This document shows, piece by piece, positions 23,947 through 33,158 of a stretch of DNA of 41,585 nucleotides. Origin of the DNA: Caproicibacter fermentans (GTDB taxonomy: Bacteria > Bacillota > Clostridia > Oscillospirales > Acutalibacteraceae). The translations under genes and the position numbers were made by a program. The first letter of the stretch is position 1. Each line of letters opens with the position of its first letter. The notes under the pieces are model-generated. The model saw only the letters and a list, made by a program, of their open reading frames with translations, searched no databases and had not been told where the DNA came from. The stretch lies in the NCBI RefSeq assembly GCF_009746625.1, contig NZ_VWXL01000085.1, positions 1 to 41,585 on the forward strand, in the 5' to 3' direction.

Positions 23947-24777
23947 TTAGCCTTTGACTGCGCCGGCAACCATACCTTTGACGATGTTTTTCTGAAAAAT
24001 CAAGTATACGATCAGGGCCGGGATAATAATCATAATGGCCCCCGCCATAATGTTCTGCCATTCCATTTTATACTGACCCATAAACCCGTAAGCGGCAAGC
24101 TGCAGGGTCTTGATGGAATCGTTGTTGCTGATTGTCAGAAGGGGAAGCAGGAAGTCATTCCAAATCCACATGGCATTGACAACGACTACGCTTGCAGTGA
24201 CGGGCCTGAGCATCGGGAAGATGACGCTGATGAACATACGCAGCGACGAGCAGCCGTCAAGCATGGCGCACTCCTCCAGCTCGTGGGGAATCCCTTTCAC
24301 AAAGCCGTGGTAAAGGAAAATCGACAGCGGAGCGCCAAGCCCCCAGTATATAACGCCAAGCCCATACAGGTTTCCCAGCAGGCCAAGCTGCTTTGCGAGT
24401 TTTACCAACGTGATCATGAAGGATTGAAAGGGAATCATCATCGGCATGATGCAGAAAAGGAAGAGGATGTAGCTGTAGCGTGTTTTTACCCGGGAAAGCT
24501 TATAGCCCGCCAGGGAACTGATGACAACGATTCCCGCGACGCCGATCGTCGTTACCAGAAGGGTATTCCAGAGGGACTTTGGGTAATTCATGCTTGTGAA
24601 AACATTCCGGAAGTTATCCAGGGAAAAACGCTGCGGCACATCCAGCACCTGCGACATGATCTCGCTGTAGGATTTGAATGAGCCGAAAACCATGATCAGC
24701 AGCGGAGAAAGGTAGCATGCCAGAACGACCAGAAGGAGAAGAAAAGTGGCGGCGGAAGCAGTTTTTGTCTTTTTCAT
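23947..24777 (-). CDS. Carbohydrate ABC permease (MalG-like)
   Basis: The 276-residue protein has six membrane helices and the EAA loop of binding-protein-dependent importers (ELEECAMLDGCSSLRMFISVIFPMLRP), which contacts the ATPase. It is the second of two permeases and overlaps the first by four bases. No ATPase gene is present, so a shared MsmK-type ATPase elsewhere is expected, as is common for such importers. The substrate is probably an oligosaccharide, given the alpha-xylosidase nearby. Confidence 0.92.
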   Translation of the reverse strand: MKKTKTASAATFLLLLVVLACYLSPLLIMVFGSFKSYSEIMSQVLDVPQRFSLDNFRNVFTSMNYPKSLWNTLLVTTIGVAGIVVISSLAGYKLSRVKTRYSYILFLFCIMPMMIPFQSFMITLVKLAKQLGLLGNLYGLGVIYWGLGAPLSIFLYHGFVKGIPHELEECAMLDGCSSLRMFISVIFPMLRPVTASVVVVNAMWIWNDFLLPLLTISNNDSIKTLQLAAYGFMGQYKMEWQNIMAGAIMIIIPALIVYLIFQKNIVKGMVAGAVKG

Positions 24778-25667
24778 GCCTCTATCTCCTTCTTTTTAAA
24801 GACGGTAACCTGCAGGATGGTAATGACTGCCACCATAGCGAACAGAATGACAGACTTCGAACTGCCGTAGCCATACTGGTTGCTGTTAAAGGCGGTGTTG
24901 TAAATGTCGAGTGCAACCGAAGTTGTCGCCGTTCCCGGGCCTCCTCCGGTAAGTGTGAATATCAACTCAAACATCTTAAGCGAATTTGCAATGGAGTAAA
25001 AAGTGCAGACCGTAACGGAAGGAATTATCAACGGAAAAATCACCGAGAAGAATCGGCGGACTCTCCCCGCGCCGTCGATCGTCGCGGCCTCTATAACATC
25101 TTCCGGTACGGACTGCAGTCCCGCGATGTAAATCAGCATGTAAAATCCCAGCGCCTGCCATACGGTGACAAGCACTGTGCTGAATACGGCCAGTTTCGGC
25201 TGCCCGAGCCAGCTCCAGCCGAACATCGCCGCGCCGGTCGATTCCTGCATCGCTTCAAAGGCGCGGCTGAAAATGAATTTCCAGGTAAACCCGATGATAA
25301 TCAGGCTGATAATATTTGGAATATAAAACGCCGCCCTGAAAAATCCTTTTCCGAAAGCGTCCGACTGCTCCAGCACAACGGAAAGCACCAGAGCGATTAT
25401 GTTGATGAAAATAACGGTAAAAAGCGCATAGATCAGCGTATAACGAATAGACTGTCCGAAAGTGGGATCGTCCGTAAAGGCCCGCACATAATTCTGAAAC
25501 CCGATAAATGTGGAAGCACGCTGAATACCGTTCCATTTTCGGAACGAATAAAAGATACACATGAGAAAGGGGATTCCGACAAACAGCAGAATTGCAAAGG
25601 CGGCGGGCATGGTAAAGCCAAGGAATTCTATCGTATGAGATAATTTTTTTTTCCGCGCCTGATTCAT
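24774..25667 (-). CDS. Carbohydrate ABC permease (MalF-like)
   Basis: The 297-residue product has six membrane helices and the EAA loop PEDVIEAATIDGAGRVRRFFSVIFPLIIPS. The N-terminal stretch AFAILLFVGIPFLMCIFYSF is typical of the CUT1 class. It lies downstream of the binding-protein gene after an 81-base gap that holds a hairpin, and overlaps the second permease gene. With the binding protein it forms a sugar importer. Confidence 0.92.
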   Translation of the reverse strand: MNQARKKKLSHTIEFLGFTMPAAFAILLFVGIPFLMCIFYSFRKWNGIQRASTFIGFQNYVRAFTDDPTFGQSIRYTLIYALFTVIFINIIALVLSVVLEQSDAFGKGFFRAAFYIPNIISLIIIGFTWKFIFSRAFEAMQESTGAAMFGWSWLGQPKLAVFSTVLVTVWQALGFYMLIYIAGLQSVPEDVIEAATIDGAGRVRRFFSVIFPLIIPSVTVCTFYSIANSLKMFELIFTLTGGGPGTATTSVALDIYNTAFNSNQYGYGSSKSVILFAMVAVITILQVTVFKKKEIEA

Positions 25668-25698
25668 AAATTCCGACCTCCCGGCATCCGGTCAAAAA

Positions 25699-25722
25699 TG
25701 AGGGGGCGGAATCGTCCCCTCA
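25699..25722 (-). other. Intercistronic hairpin between binding protein and permease
   Basis: TGAGGGG (25699-25705) pairs with CCCCTCA (25716-25722) over a 10-base loop. There is no T-run. Hairpins here commonly protect or partly terminate the mRNA, so that the binding protein is made in excess over the permeases. Confidence 0.6.
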
Positions 25723-25748
25723 CATGATCGCTGAGAAATGATTGCGCT

Positions 25749-27041
25749 TTAGCCTTCAGCATTGAAGGCGTCGACGAATACTTTTGTCAAGGCGTCCTTC
25801 GTCTGCTGGCGGGTCGCTGTTCCCGCGGCATAGTTCTGGAATGCGGTTCCAAACGGCTGTTCAATACCGTCCGGTCCATTGAAGATCCACCACTGGCAGG
25901 TGGAGGAATCTGCTTCCGCCTGGGCGGTTTCTTTGGCCAGTTGCGTGTCGGGACTTGCGGCGCCCTTCTGCGGGGAAATCTGTTTGATGACCTGCGGAAT
26001 CCACTTTTTGCCGTAATCCGAAGTAGTCAGCCAGTCTAAGAAAGAAAGAACGTCTTTCAGATTCTTGGAGTCCTTCGAGACGCGCATGGTCAGGTTGGTG
26101 TCAACGGCTACGACGGACTTTCCATCCAGGCGGGGAGCGTCCAGATAGCCCATGTCGATATTGCTGTTAATTTTGCGGATGGAATCCTCTTCCCACGACC
26201 CCTGGTGGATCATGGCGACCTTGCCGTTCGCAAAATCGGAAACCTGCATATCGGCAGTGGATTCCATCGGCTTGGAGCCGCTGTATTTCTTTACAAGGTC
26301 AATCAGATCGAGAGCAAAATCGACCTGAGGGAGATCTCCGAATTTAAGCTTTCCGCTCTTGACATCGGTAAAAAGCGAGCTATAGTCGCCTTTGTACGCA
26401 TCACTCATGGAAGGATAGGTCATCTGGGGCAGCACCCACCATTCGGCAAAACCGGAGCTGAGCGGCTGAATGCCCTTTGCCTGCAGCTTTTCGCAAGCGG
26501 ACTTATATTCATCCAGTGTGGCAGGAAGCGCGGTGATGCCCGCCTGCTGGAACAGCTTCTTATTGTAGATAAACGAATGCGACTGCACCAGGAACGGATA
26601 GCCGGTCACCTTCCCGTCCAGCTTTACGCTTTGCAGGAACTGCGGGTCTATGTCTTTCATAAAGCTTTCGTTTGTAAGATCGTAGGTGTAATCCCGGTAA
26701 ACTTTGTTGTCGTTATAAGCGCTTGACATAAACAGATCGGGAATATCGCCGGAATTCAATTTGGATTTCAGCACCGTCTGGTAGTCATTCTGAATGATCG
26801 TCATGTTGATCGTTATGCTCGGTGCAACCTTTTTGTACTCTGTGACCATGGCCTTATACTGGTCGGTCAGTTCCGGACTGTTCAGCATGAAATTCAGCGT
26901 AACCGGCTGGGAGCTCTGCGAGCTGCCCGCTGTGCTGTTCGTCCCGGATGAGGCCGATGTTCCGCCGCCGGAGCACCCGGCCAAAGCGCCGATGAGTAAG
27001 GCCGCGCAAACAGATAGAGCAATCAACCTTTTCAATTTCAT
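25749..27041 (-). CDS. Sugar-binding lipoprotein of an ABC importer
   Basis: The 430-residue protein has a lipoprotein signal with lipobox LAGCSGGG (about residues 20-27), a Ser/Gly/Thr-rich linker, and a CUT1-type solute-binding domain (VTLNFMLNSPELTDQYKAM at its start; family-typical GKVAMIHQGSWEEDSIRKI in the middle). The ATG at 27041 is directly behind AAGGAGG; the in-frame upstream ATG lacks a signal peptide start. It is the first gene of the importer operon and is divergent from the YesM-type kinase, which probably controls it. Confidence 0.92.
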   Translation of the reverse strand: MKLKRLIALSVCAALLIGALAGCSGGGTSASSGTNSTAGSSQSSQPVTLNFMLNSPELTDQYKAMVTEYKKVAPSITINMTIIQNDYQTVLKSKLNSGDIPDLFMSSAYNDNKVYRDYTYDLTNESFMKDIDPQFLQSVKLDGKVTGYPFLVQSHSFIYNKKLFQQAGITALPATLDEYKSACEKLQAKGIQPLSSGFAEWWVLPQMTYPSMSDAYKGDYSSLFTDVKSGKLKFGDLPQVDFALDLIDLVKKYSGSKPMESTADMQVSDFANGKVAMIHQGSWEEDSIRKINSNIDMGYLDAPRLDGKSVVAVDTNLTMRVSKDSKNLKDVLSFLDWLTTSDYGKKWIPQVIKQISPQKGAASPDTQLAKETAQAEADSSTCQWWIFNGPDGIEQPFGTAFQNYAAGTATRQQTKDALTKVFVDAFNAEG

Positions 27042-27157
27042 ATGCCTCCTTAATCTTTGAGAACTCAGGACTCCTGCTTTTAGGATAATCCGTTTCTGCC
27101 AAAATGAAAAGTGAAAATCAAGAACGATTAATGGGAAAAAGAGATACAAAAAAAATC

Positions 27158-27186
27158 TTAACCTGCCGGCAAATTTATGTTATAAT
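27158..27186 (+). promoter_or_regulatory. Promoter of the YesM/YesN-xylosidase operon
   Basis: TTAACC (27158-27163) and TATAAT (27181-27186) are 17 bases apart, with a TG two bases before the -10 box. The kinase starts 28 bases later, behind AGGAGA. No clear promoter for the opposite importer operon could be picked in the same 172-base gap. Confidence 0.7.
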
Positions 27187-27213
27187 GAATAAAAATACTT
27201 TAGGAGAATCAGA

Positions 27214-28998
27214 ATGCCGAGATTTTGGTTCCGGATAAAACAGCAAATAAATCAAATGCCGGTATCCAGGCAGTTGATTCTGGCCATTACGCTGATTGTG
27301 TTTTTGATTTTGACGGCTATGACCGGTTTTACATACGGCCGCACAATTGAAACTGTCAACCGGCAGCAATTATCCTCCACCCAGGAGATACTGGATCTGA
27401 AAAAAGACGATTTCTCCAAATACATGGCGCAGTTAGAAAACTACTCCATGCAACTTCGATACAACGACCAGCTGCTCCATATCATCAGCTCCGAAAAACC
27501 GATTGACTACACCTCTTCCTCTACAGTCAGTTCTGCTTTGCGGGATACATTTTTGACCCGCGGAGATATCGTTTCCTACCGGATCTACCTGCTGAAAAAC
27601 CAAACCTGTTACAGCATTACCCGATCGGATTTCAATGTGCGCAGCGCATCATTCAAGTCCATTGAAGACGCGGAGCTCTTCAAGGAGGCAAATTCCGCAA
27701 ACAGCCATCTTGCCTTCCAACCGGAATACGGAAAAAGCGGAAGCTTTTTGACGATCTGCCGGGTATTCATCAACATCATGAACCGACGCCCTCTCGCCTT
27801 TGTGGAAATCACGGTGAACAATTCTTATTGTAAAAGTCTTTCCGCCGACAGCAGCGGTATGAAAAGTGTTCTCAGCATATTGGACCGGCAAGGCCGGCTT
27901 ACCTATACAAGCGACGACGCGGTTCTGGACGCTCAGGATATCCCGCAGATAAAACAGGTTCTCTCTTCACAGAGCAGGAGTGTTTCGTTGGGCAAAGAAG
28001 ATTACCTGACCGCTTCCAGCAGTACGCCGGACGGGAACTGGAAGCTCATCAGTCTGCTCCCGCAGGACACCCTGCGGGAGCCGGTGGCCCGAAACCGGAA
28101 TCTCAGCCTGTTCCTTGCGCTGACTGCCTTTCTTGTTTCCGCCTGCCTGATTTCCATGCTAATTCGTATCCAGATGCGTCCGCTCCGGACATTGGCAAAG
28201 CAAATGAGAAACGTGGGCCGGGGGGATTTTAAAACAAAGGTATATGTCGGAGGCAGCGCGGAGGTCATCAATCTTTCCCGCCAGTTTAATTGGATGACGG
28301 GCCAGATTGACGAGCTGATCCAGAAGAACTACGTCGCCGAGCTGAACGAGAAAATCGCGCAGATGAAAGCATTGGAGGCGCAGGTAGACCCGCATTTCCT
28401 ATACAACACGCTGCAGGCGATTTCAACGGAGGCGGTTCTTTCCGGGCAAAAAACGATCCAACGCATGGTTGAAGCGCTTGCTTCCCTGCTTCGGTACTCT
28501 GTGCGGGAAAAAGACCGGATTTCAGTCGAAACCGAAATCCGGCATGTGCGGGAATATCTGTTTTTGCAGAACGCCCGGTTTGAGGACCGCCTCGCATATG
28601 AGATCCACATGGATGACTGTTCCCAGCCTCTGCTGATTCCCAAAATCTCCATCCTGTGCCTGGTGGAAAACTCCATTAAGCACGGAGTGGAGAACAGCAG
28701 CGACAGGATTTCCATTCAGGTGAGCATCCGGGTTTCCGGGGGCGGGCTCAAGATCGTGGTATCGGACAACGGCAGAGGAATGTCCCGCGAACGCCTTGCC
28801 GAAGTACGCGGCATGACGCAATCGGAAGGAGCGGGCGGAAGCAGCGGTATCGGCTTGCCGAATCTGGCGGCAAGACTAAAGATTTTATACCGGGAGCGCG
28901 CTTCACTTTCCATTGCCAGCGAACCTGCGGGAGGAACAAAAGTGGAGCTTGTGATCCCGCTGAATGAAGATGAGGAGGATATATGTACCGATCGCTGA
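27214..28998 (+). CDS. YesM-type sensor histidine kinase
   Basis: The 594-residue kinase has a membrane helix at about 20-41, a large extracellular sensor region (42-295), a second helix (about 298-317), a HAMP domain, a His_kinase domain with phospho-acceptor H394 (QVDPHFLYNTLQ), and an ATPase with NSIKHGVE, DNGRGMS and GIGLPNLAARL. YesM-type kinases control carbohydrate use with AraC-type regulators. It overlaps the regulator gene by 16 bases. It probably senses the sugar or its binding protein outside the cell. Confidence 0.92.
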   Translation: MPRFWFRIKQQINQMPVSRQLILAITLIVFLILTAMTGFTYGRTIETVNRQQLSSTQEILDLKKDDFSKYMAQLENYSMQLRYNDQLLHIISSEKPIDYTSSSTVSSALRDTFLTRGDIVSYRIYLLKNQTCYSITRSDFNVRSASFKSIEDAELFKEANSANSHLAFQPEYGKSGSFLTICRVFINIMNRRPLAFVEITVNNSYCKSLSADSSGMKSVLSILDRQGRLTYTSDDAVLDAQDIPQIKQVLSSQSRSVSLGKEDYLTASSSTPDGNWKLISLLPQDTLREPVARNRNLSLFLALTAFLVSACLISMLIRIQMRPLRTLAKQMRNVGRGDFKTKVYVGGSAEVINLSRQFNWMTGQIDELIQKNYVAELNEKIAQMKALEAQVDPHFLYNTLQAISTEAVLSGQKTIQRMVEALASLLRYSVREKDRISVETEIRHVREYLFLQNARFEDRLAYEIHMDDCSQPLLIPKISILCLVENSIKHGVENSSDRISIQVSIRVSGGGLKIVVSDNGRGMSRERLAEVRGMTQSEGAGGSSGIGLPNLAARLKILYRERASLSIASEPAGGTKVELVIPLNEDEEDICTDR

Positions 28999-29795
28999 TC
29001 ATTGACGATGAAGGACCGGTTCACCGCGTGATTCAAGCTCTTGGGCACTGGTTCCAGCTGGATATTGCCGAACCGGAATCTGCTTTTGACGGCCAGGCGG
29101 GACTTTCCGCCATGCGGGAACTTCGGCCCGATATTGTGTTTCTGGATATGAAAATGCCGCTGATGAACGGAAGCGAATTTCTTAAGACAGCAGCCCTGGA
29201 ATTTCCGCACGCAAAATTCATTGTGGTCAGCGGATACGATGAATTCACCTATGCCCGCATTGCCATCCAGTACCACGTCATTGATTACCTGTTAAAGCCC
29301 GTTGTGGAAGAAGAACTGAACACGGCACTCCGAAAAGCGCGCGACCTTCTGGACGAAGTGGCCCATGTGGTACGCGAAAGCCATGAGCCCCCCTCCGCGG
29401 TCGTCGCGGAGCGGCTGGCGTGCGCCGTCAAGGACTACCTCGACCGCAATTACGCGAGGGACATTCACCTGTCGGAACTCGCGGATTATTTTCACTACTC
29501 CAAAGAATATATCTCGAGGCTTTTCCGGGAAAAGTACAACACGGGCATTTACGAATACGTCCTGCGGTACCGGATGACCCGCGCGCAGGAACTGCTGAAG
29601 GAGAAAGATCTGCGGATTCAATCCATCGCGGAGCGGCTGGGTTATAATGACAGCAATTATTTCAGCAAGGCGTTCCGCACATTCTGCGGGATTTCGCCCT
29701 CCGAATTTCGGAGCAAAAGCTCCGGGGACAAAGGAAAGCGGCCAATTGAACACGATCACGGAAACGCAGCAAAGAAAGGATGCAGATTCCCTTGA
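28983..29795 (+). CDS. YesN-type response regulator with AraC HTH
   Basis: The 270-residue protein has a receiver with IDDE, D55 (FLDMKMPLMNG), S/T switch in VVSGYDEFTYAR and K in LLKP, then an AraC-type double HTH (about 165-262; LSELADYFHYSKEYISRLF and IQSIAERLGYNDSNYFSKAF). It likely activates the importer operon and its own operon. GAGGAGG precedes the ATG. The stop overlaps the xylosidase start as TTGA, which shows tight coupling. Confidence 0.92.
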   Translation: MYRSLIIDDEGPVHRVIQALGHWFQLDIAEPESAFDGQAGLSAMRELRPDIVFLDMKMPLMNGSEFLKTAALEFPHAKFIVVSGYDEFTYARIAIQYHVIDYLLKPVVEEELNTALRKARDLLDEVAHVVRESHEPPSAVVAERLACAVKDYLDRNYARDIHLSELADYFHYSKEYISRLFREKYNTGIYEYVLRYRMTRAQELLKEKDLRIQSIAERLGYNDSNYFSKAFRTFCGISPSEFRSKSSGDKGKRPIEHDHGNAAKKGCRFP

Positions 29796-32131
29796 AATTC
29801 ACCGATGGATACTGGCTCAATAAACCCGGCGTGCAATTTTGCCGCGCCGTTCAGGTGCGCGACGTGCAGGTTGAAAAAGGCAGAGTTACCGTCTACGCCG
29901 CAGACCTTGAGGTGACGGACCGCGGACAGACGCTGAACCGCCCGCTGCTCACCATTCGATTTTCCTCGCCGAAACCGGATGTTTTGCGCGTGGAGGCCGT
30001 GCATTTTGCCGGGACGGCACGAAAGGAGCCCCGCTTTGGCGTGCAGGACGAACATTGCGAACTCGAAACGGAACAAACCGAAGACGAAATCCGCATCACG
30101 AGCGGAAAGCTGACCGCGGTGCTCTCCCGCTCCCGCTTCCGCGTCCGCTATTTTTTCGACGGCAGGCTTTTGACTGCAACGGCGGATCGGCCTCTCGCCT
30201 ATGTTACCGCCCCATGGGGAGAGTTCATGCTGGAACAGCTCGGACTGGACATCGGCGAAAAGCTTTACGGCCTTGGCGAGCGTTTTACCCCGTTTGTGAA
30301 AAACGGGCAGACCGTCGACCTCTGGAACGCGGACGGCGGAACTTCCTCCGATCTGGCTTATAAAAACGTTCCGTTCTACCTATCGAACCGCGGCTACGGC
30401 GTGTTTGTTAACAGCACAGACCGCGTTTCCTATGAAATCGCTTCGGAAACGGTTTCGTGCGTGCAGTTCAGCGTACCCGGACAGCGGTTGGAATACATGG
30501 TCGTCGGCGGAGAGAACATGAAAGGTGCGCTGCAAAATTATACCGCCCTGACGGGCCGCCCTGCGCTGCCGCCCGCTTGGTCGTTCGGCCTGTGGCTGAC
30601 GACTTCGTTCACCACGCAGTACGACGAGAAGACCGTCAACAGCTTTGTTGACGGAATGGCGGAGCGGAATATCCCGCTGCGCGTGTTCCATTTTGACTGT
30701 TTTTGGATGAAAGAATATGAGTGGTGCAATTTTGAATGGGATCCGGAGGTGTTTTCCGATGTAAGAGGAATGCTGGCACGCCTCAAGCGGAAGGGCCTGA
30801 ACATCTGTGTCTGGATCAACCCGTACATCGCTCAAAAGTCGGCTTTGTTCGAAGAGGGCATGCGAAATGGATATTTTCTGAAACGCCCGAACGGCGATGT
30901 TTGGCAGTGGGACCTCTGGCAGGCCGGCATGGCGATTGTGGATTTCACCAACCCCGCCGCCTGCGATTGGTATTGCGGCAAGCTGCAGAAGCTCATTGAC
31001 CTTGGTGTGGACAGCTTCAAGACGGATTTCGGCGAACGGATTCCGACGGATGTGCTGTATTTCGACGGTTCCGATCCCGCGATGATGCACAACTATTACA
31101 CACAACTGTATAACCGCACGGTATTCGGCCTGCTGAGGAAAAACTTCGGCGAGAACAACGCTGTCCTGTTTGCGCGCAGCGCCACAGCAGGAGGCCAGCA
31201 ATATCCGGTGCATTGGGGCGGCGATTGTGCGGCAAAGTACAGTTCGATGGCGGAGAGTTTGCGGGGCGGGCTTTCGCTTTGCCTTTCCGGCTTCGGTTTC
31301 TGGAGCCACGACATCAGCGGCTTTGAAAGCACGGCTACGCCCGATCTTTACAAACGCTGGACAGCCTTCGGACTGCTTTCCACCCACAGTCGCCTGCACG
31401 GCAGCGGCAGCTATCGCGTGCCGTGGCTGTTCGATTCAGAAGCCGTCGACGTCCTGCGCTTTTTCACCGAGCTGAAATGCCGCTTGATGCCATACCTCTA
31501 TTCCATGGCCTGCGCCACTCACGAAACCGGTTTGCCCTGCATGCGCGCCATGGTGCTCGAATTTCCGGATGACCGGACTTGTGAAGTGCTTGACCAACAG
31601 TACATGCTGGGCGATTCTCTTCTGGTCGCTCCGGTTTTCCGGGAGGACGGCACGGCCGAGTATTACCTTCCGAAGGGAAAGTGGACACATTTGTTGTCAA
31701 ACGAAGTGGTTGACGGGGGTACCTGGCTGAAAGGACGATACGATTACTTCAGCCTGCCGCTGTTCGTCAGGCCGAACACGATTCTGGCATTGGGGAAAAA
31801 CGACCAAAAGCCGGACTATGACTACTCCGACGGCCTCACGCTGCATCTTTTTGAACTCTCGGGCACAGAGCCGGTATGCACGGAAATAGTAAACCAAGAC
31901 GGGAGCCCCCTGCTTCGCGCGGAGGCGGAAAGAATCGGGAATCAGGTGACTCTTCGCTGGAAAGGAAAGACGACAAACCTGCGTGTGCTGCTGCGCAACG
32001 TGCCGAAAGTCAGTGACCTGTCCGGCGCTACCGAGGAGACAACAAATCTGGGAACGCTTCTCACGGTGGACCCGTCCTGCAGTCACTTGACATTTACCTT
32101 GGAAAAGCGCAGCTCCTCCGCGGCGGATTAA
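29792..32131 (+). CDS. yicI: GH31 alpha-xylosidase, YicI type
   Basis: The 779-residue enzyme follows E. coli YicI along its length: an N-terminal beta domain, then the catalytic barrel with the nucleophile Asp in KTDFGERIPTD and the acid/base Asp in HWGGDC, then GLSGFGFWSHDI and HSRLHGS. YicI removes alpha-1,6-linked xylose from xyloglucan-type oligosaccharides. I prefer the TTG at 29792: the residues after it, KFTDGYW, align with the YicI start, and its TTGA overlap with the regulator stop is typical of coupling. The ATG at 29780 abuts AAAGGA and is less likely. No signal peptide is present, so it acts in the cytoplasm on sugar brought in by the importer. Confidence 0.93.
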   Translation: MKFTDGYWLNKPGVQFCRAVQVRDVQVEKGRVTVYAADLEVTDRGQTLNRPLLTIRFSSPKPDVLRVEAVHFAGTARKEPRFGVQDEHCELETEQTEDEIRITSGKLTAVLSRSRFRVRYFFDGRLLTATADRPLAYVTAPWGEFMLEQLGLDIGEKLYGLGERFTPFVKNGQTVDLWNADGGTSSDLAYKNVPFYLSNRGYGVFVNSTDRVSYEIASETVSCVQFSVPGQRLEYMVVGGENMKGALQNYTALTGRPALPPAWSFGLWLTTSFTTQYDEKTVNSFVDGMAERNIPLRVFHFDCFWMKEYEWCNFEWDPEVFSDVRGMLARLKRKGLNICVWINPYIAQKSALFEEGMRNGYFLKRPNGDVWQWDLWQAGMAIVDFTNPAACDWYCGKLQKLIDLGVDSFKTDFGERIPTDVLYFDGSDPAMMHNYYTQLYNRTVFGLLRKNFGENNAVLFARSATAGGQQYPVHWGGDCAAKYSSMAESLRGGLSLCLSGFGFWSHDISGFESTATPDLYKRWTAFGLLSTHSRLHGSGSYRVPWLFDSEAVDVLRFFTELKCRLMPYLYSMACATHETGLPCMRAMVLEFPDDRTCEVLDQQYMLGDSLLVAPVFREDGTAEYYLPKGKWTHLLSNEVVDGGTWLKGRYDYFSLPLFVRPNTILALGKNDQKPDYDYSDGLTLHLFELSGTEPVCTEIVNQDGSPLLRAEAERIGNQVTLRWKGKTTNLRVLLRNVPKVSDLSGATEETTNLGTLLTVDPSCSHLTFTLEKRSSSAAD

Positions 32132-32168
32132 GATCAAAAAAAGAGTTGTGTCCGAGGACAAACGCGGC

Positions 32169-32834
32169 CTAGGCTTGAGCGCGGAAGCTGCGGATGCCGT
32201 TCAGAAGATATTCCTTAGCGGTTTCGATGATATGATCGGGAAGCGGAGCGTCGTCCGCCAGCCCCAGCGCCCGGCGGATGAACATGGGGTGCTCCCCGAA
32301 CGCAACGATGGAACTGGAAACGATACGGCTGATGGTGGTGGCCGTTTCGCGGTCAGTGTCCTTACGGTAATCCTGCAGAAGCTCCGTGAGGATGCTCTCC
32401 ATTTTCTTGCAGACCACCTGCGTGATCGGGTACTCGTTGCCGGGGTGATACAGCTGCTCGTGGTATAGCAGGTTCAGATAGTGGGCGTGCTCAAAATCCT
32501 GAATTACAAGCACGGTTTTCAGCATAGAGTCCACGTATTCTTCGATCAGCACCCAGGCAACCGCAGGAGTGATGGAATTTGCGCTGCGCAGCCGTCTGAC
32601 ATGGTCGACCAGAGGAAGCAAGGGCCTGTCCAGCTCATGGGCCACATATTTCAGCACGGCTCTGTAAAAACCTTCTTTATTTTGAAAGTGAAAGGCAATG
32701 GTGGCAATATTGACATTTGCTTCTTTCGCGATCATACGGGTGGATGTTGCCTCATAGCCGTGTATGGCAAAGAGCTTGACCCCGGCGTTGATGAGGTTTT
32801 GCCTGGTGGTGGAAGGGTTATTCAAATCCTGCAT
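32169..32834 (-). CDS. TetR-family regulator beside the molybdenum hydroxylase operon
   Basis: The 221-residue protein has a TetR HTH at about residues 10-55 (TSTRMIAKEANVNIATIAFHF) and a long helical C-terminal domain of the CecR/YbiH kind. The ATG at 32834 is seven bases after GAAGGAG; the ATG at 32867 would lie inside the palindromic operator. It is divergent from the hydroxylase operon, and both promoters carry palindromes with AATCA/TGATT half-sites, so it likely represses both. Confidence 0.88.
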   Translation of the reverse strand: MQDLNNPSTTRQNLINAGVKLFAIHGYEATSTRMIAKEANVNIATIAFHFQNKEGFYRAVLKYVAHELDRPLLPLVDHVRRLRSANSITPAVAWVLIEEYVDSMLKTVLVIQDFEHAHYLNLLYHEQLYHPGNEYPITQVVCKKMESILTELLQDYRKDTDRETATTISRIVSSSIVAFGEHPMFIRRALGLADDAPLPDHIIETAKEYLLNGIRSFRAQA

Positions 32835-32860
32835 GGGTTTCTCCTTCGTCTCCGTTCTCT

Positions 32861-32908
32861 TAATCATATGATTATTTCTATTATAACGGTGTTTTCTGAA
32901 GAAAGCAA
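32861..32908 (-). promoter_or_regulatory. Promoter and operator of the TetR gene
   Basis: On the minus strand, TTGCTT (32908-32903) and TATAAT (32885-32880) have a 17-base spacer. The perfect 14-bp palindrome TAATCATATGATTA (32861-32874) covers the expected start point, as for autorepression. The bases from 32909 to 33028 hold no gene. Confidence 0.75.
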
Positions 32909-33028
32909 TAAAAGAAGAAAACCGACTTGCAAAAAAATAGTAATCCGTAGAGTTGCATCAGCACAGCTCTTATTTTTTGTGCTAATATACGAAAATTTTA
33001 CAATATAAAGAATACTGTTTATGATTTA

Positions 33029-33137
33029 TTGACAAAGCAGCAAGGATTGTCTTATTATTGTTAAGAAATGAACGATTGAAATGCCGTTTTCAGCAGCGGA
33101 GGTTTTTTGTTGTAATTAATCAATCGTTTGATTAATT
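33029..33137 (+). promoter_or_regulatory. Promoter and operator of the molybdenum hydroxylase operon
   Basis: TTGACA (33029-33034) and TTATTA (33052-33057) have a 17-base spacer. A perfect 10-bp inverted repeat AATTAATCAA-N4-TTGATTAATT (33114-33137) lies in the leader, about 50 bases downstream of the start point and 22 before the first ATG. It shares the AATCA/TGATT half-site with the TetR operator but with wider spacing. Confidence 0.7.
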
Positions 33138-33158
33138 CAGTAGAAGGGAATGAAATAC

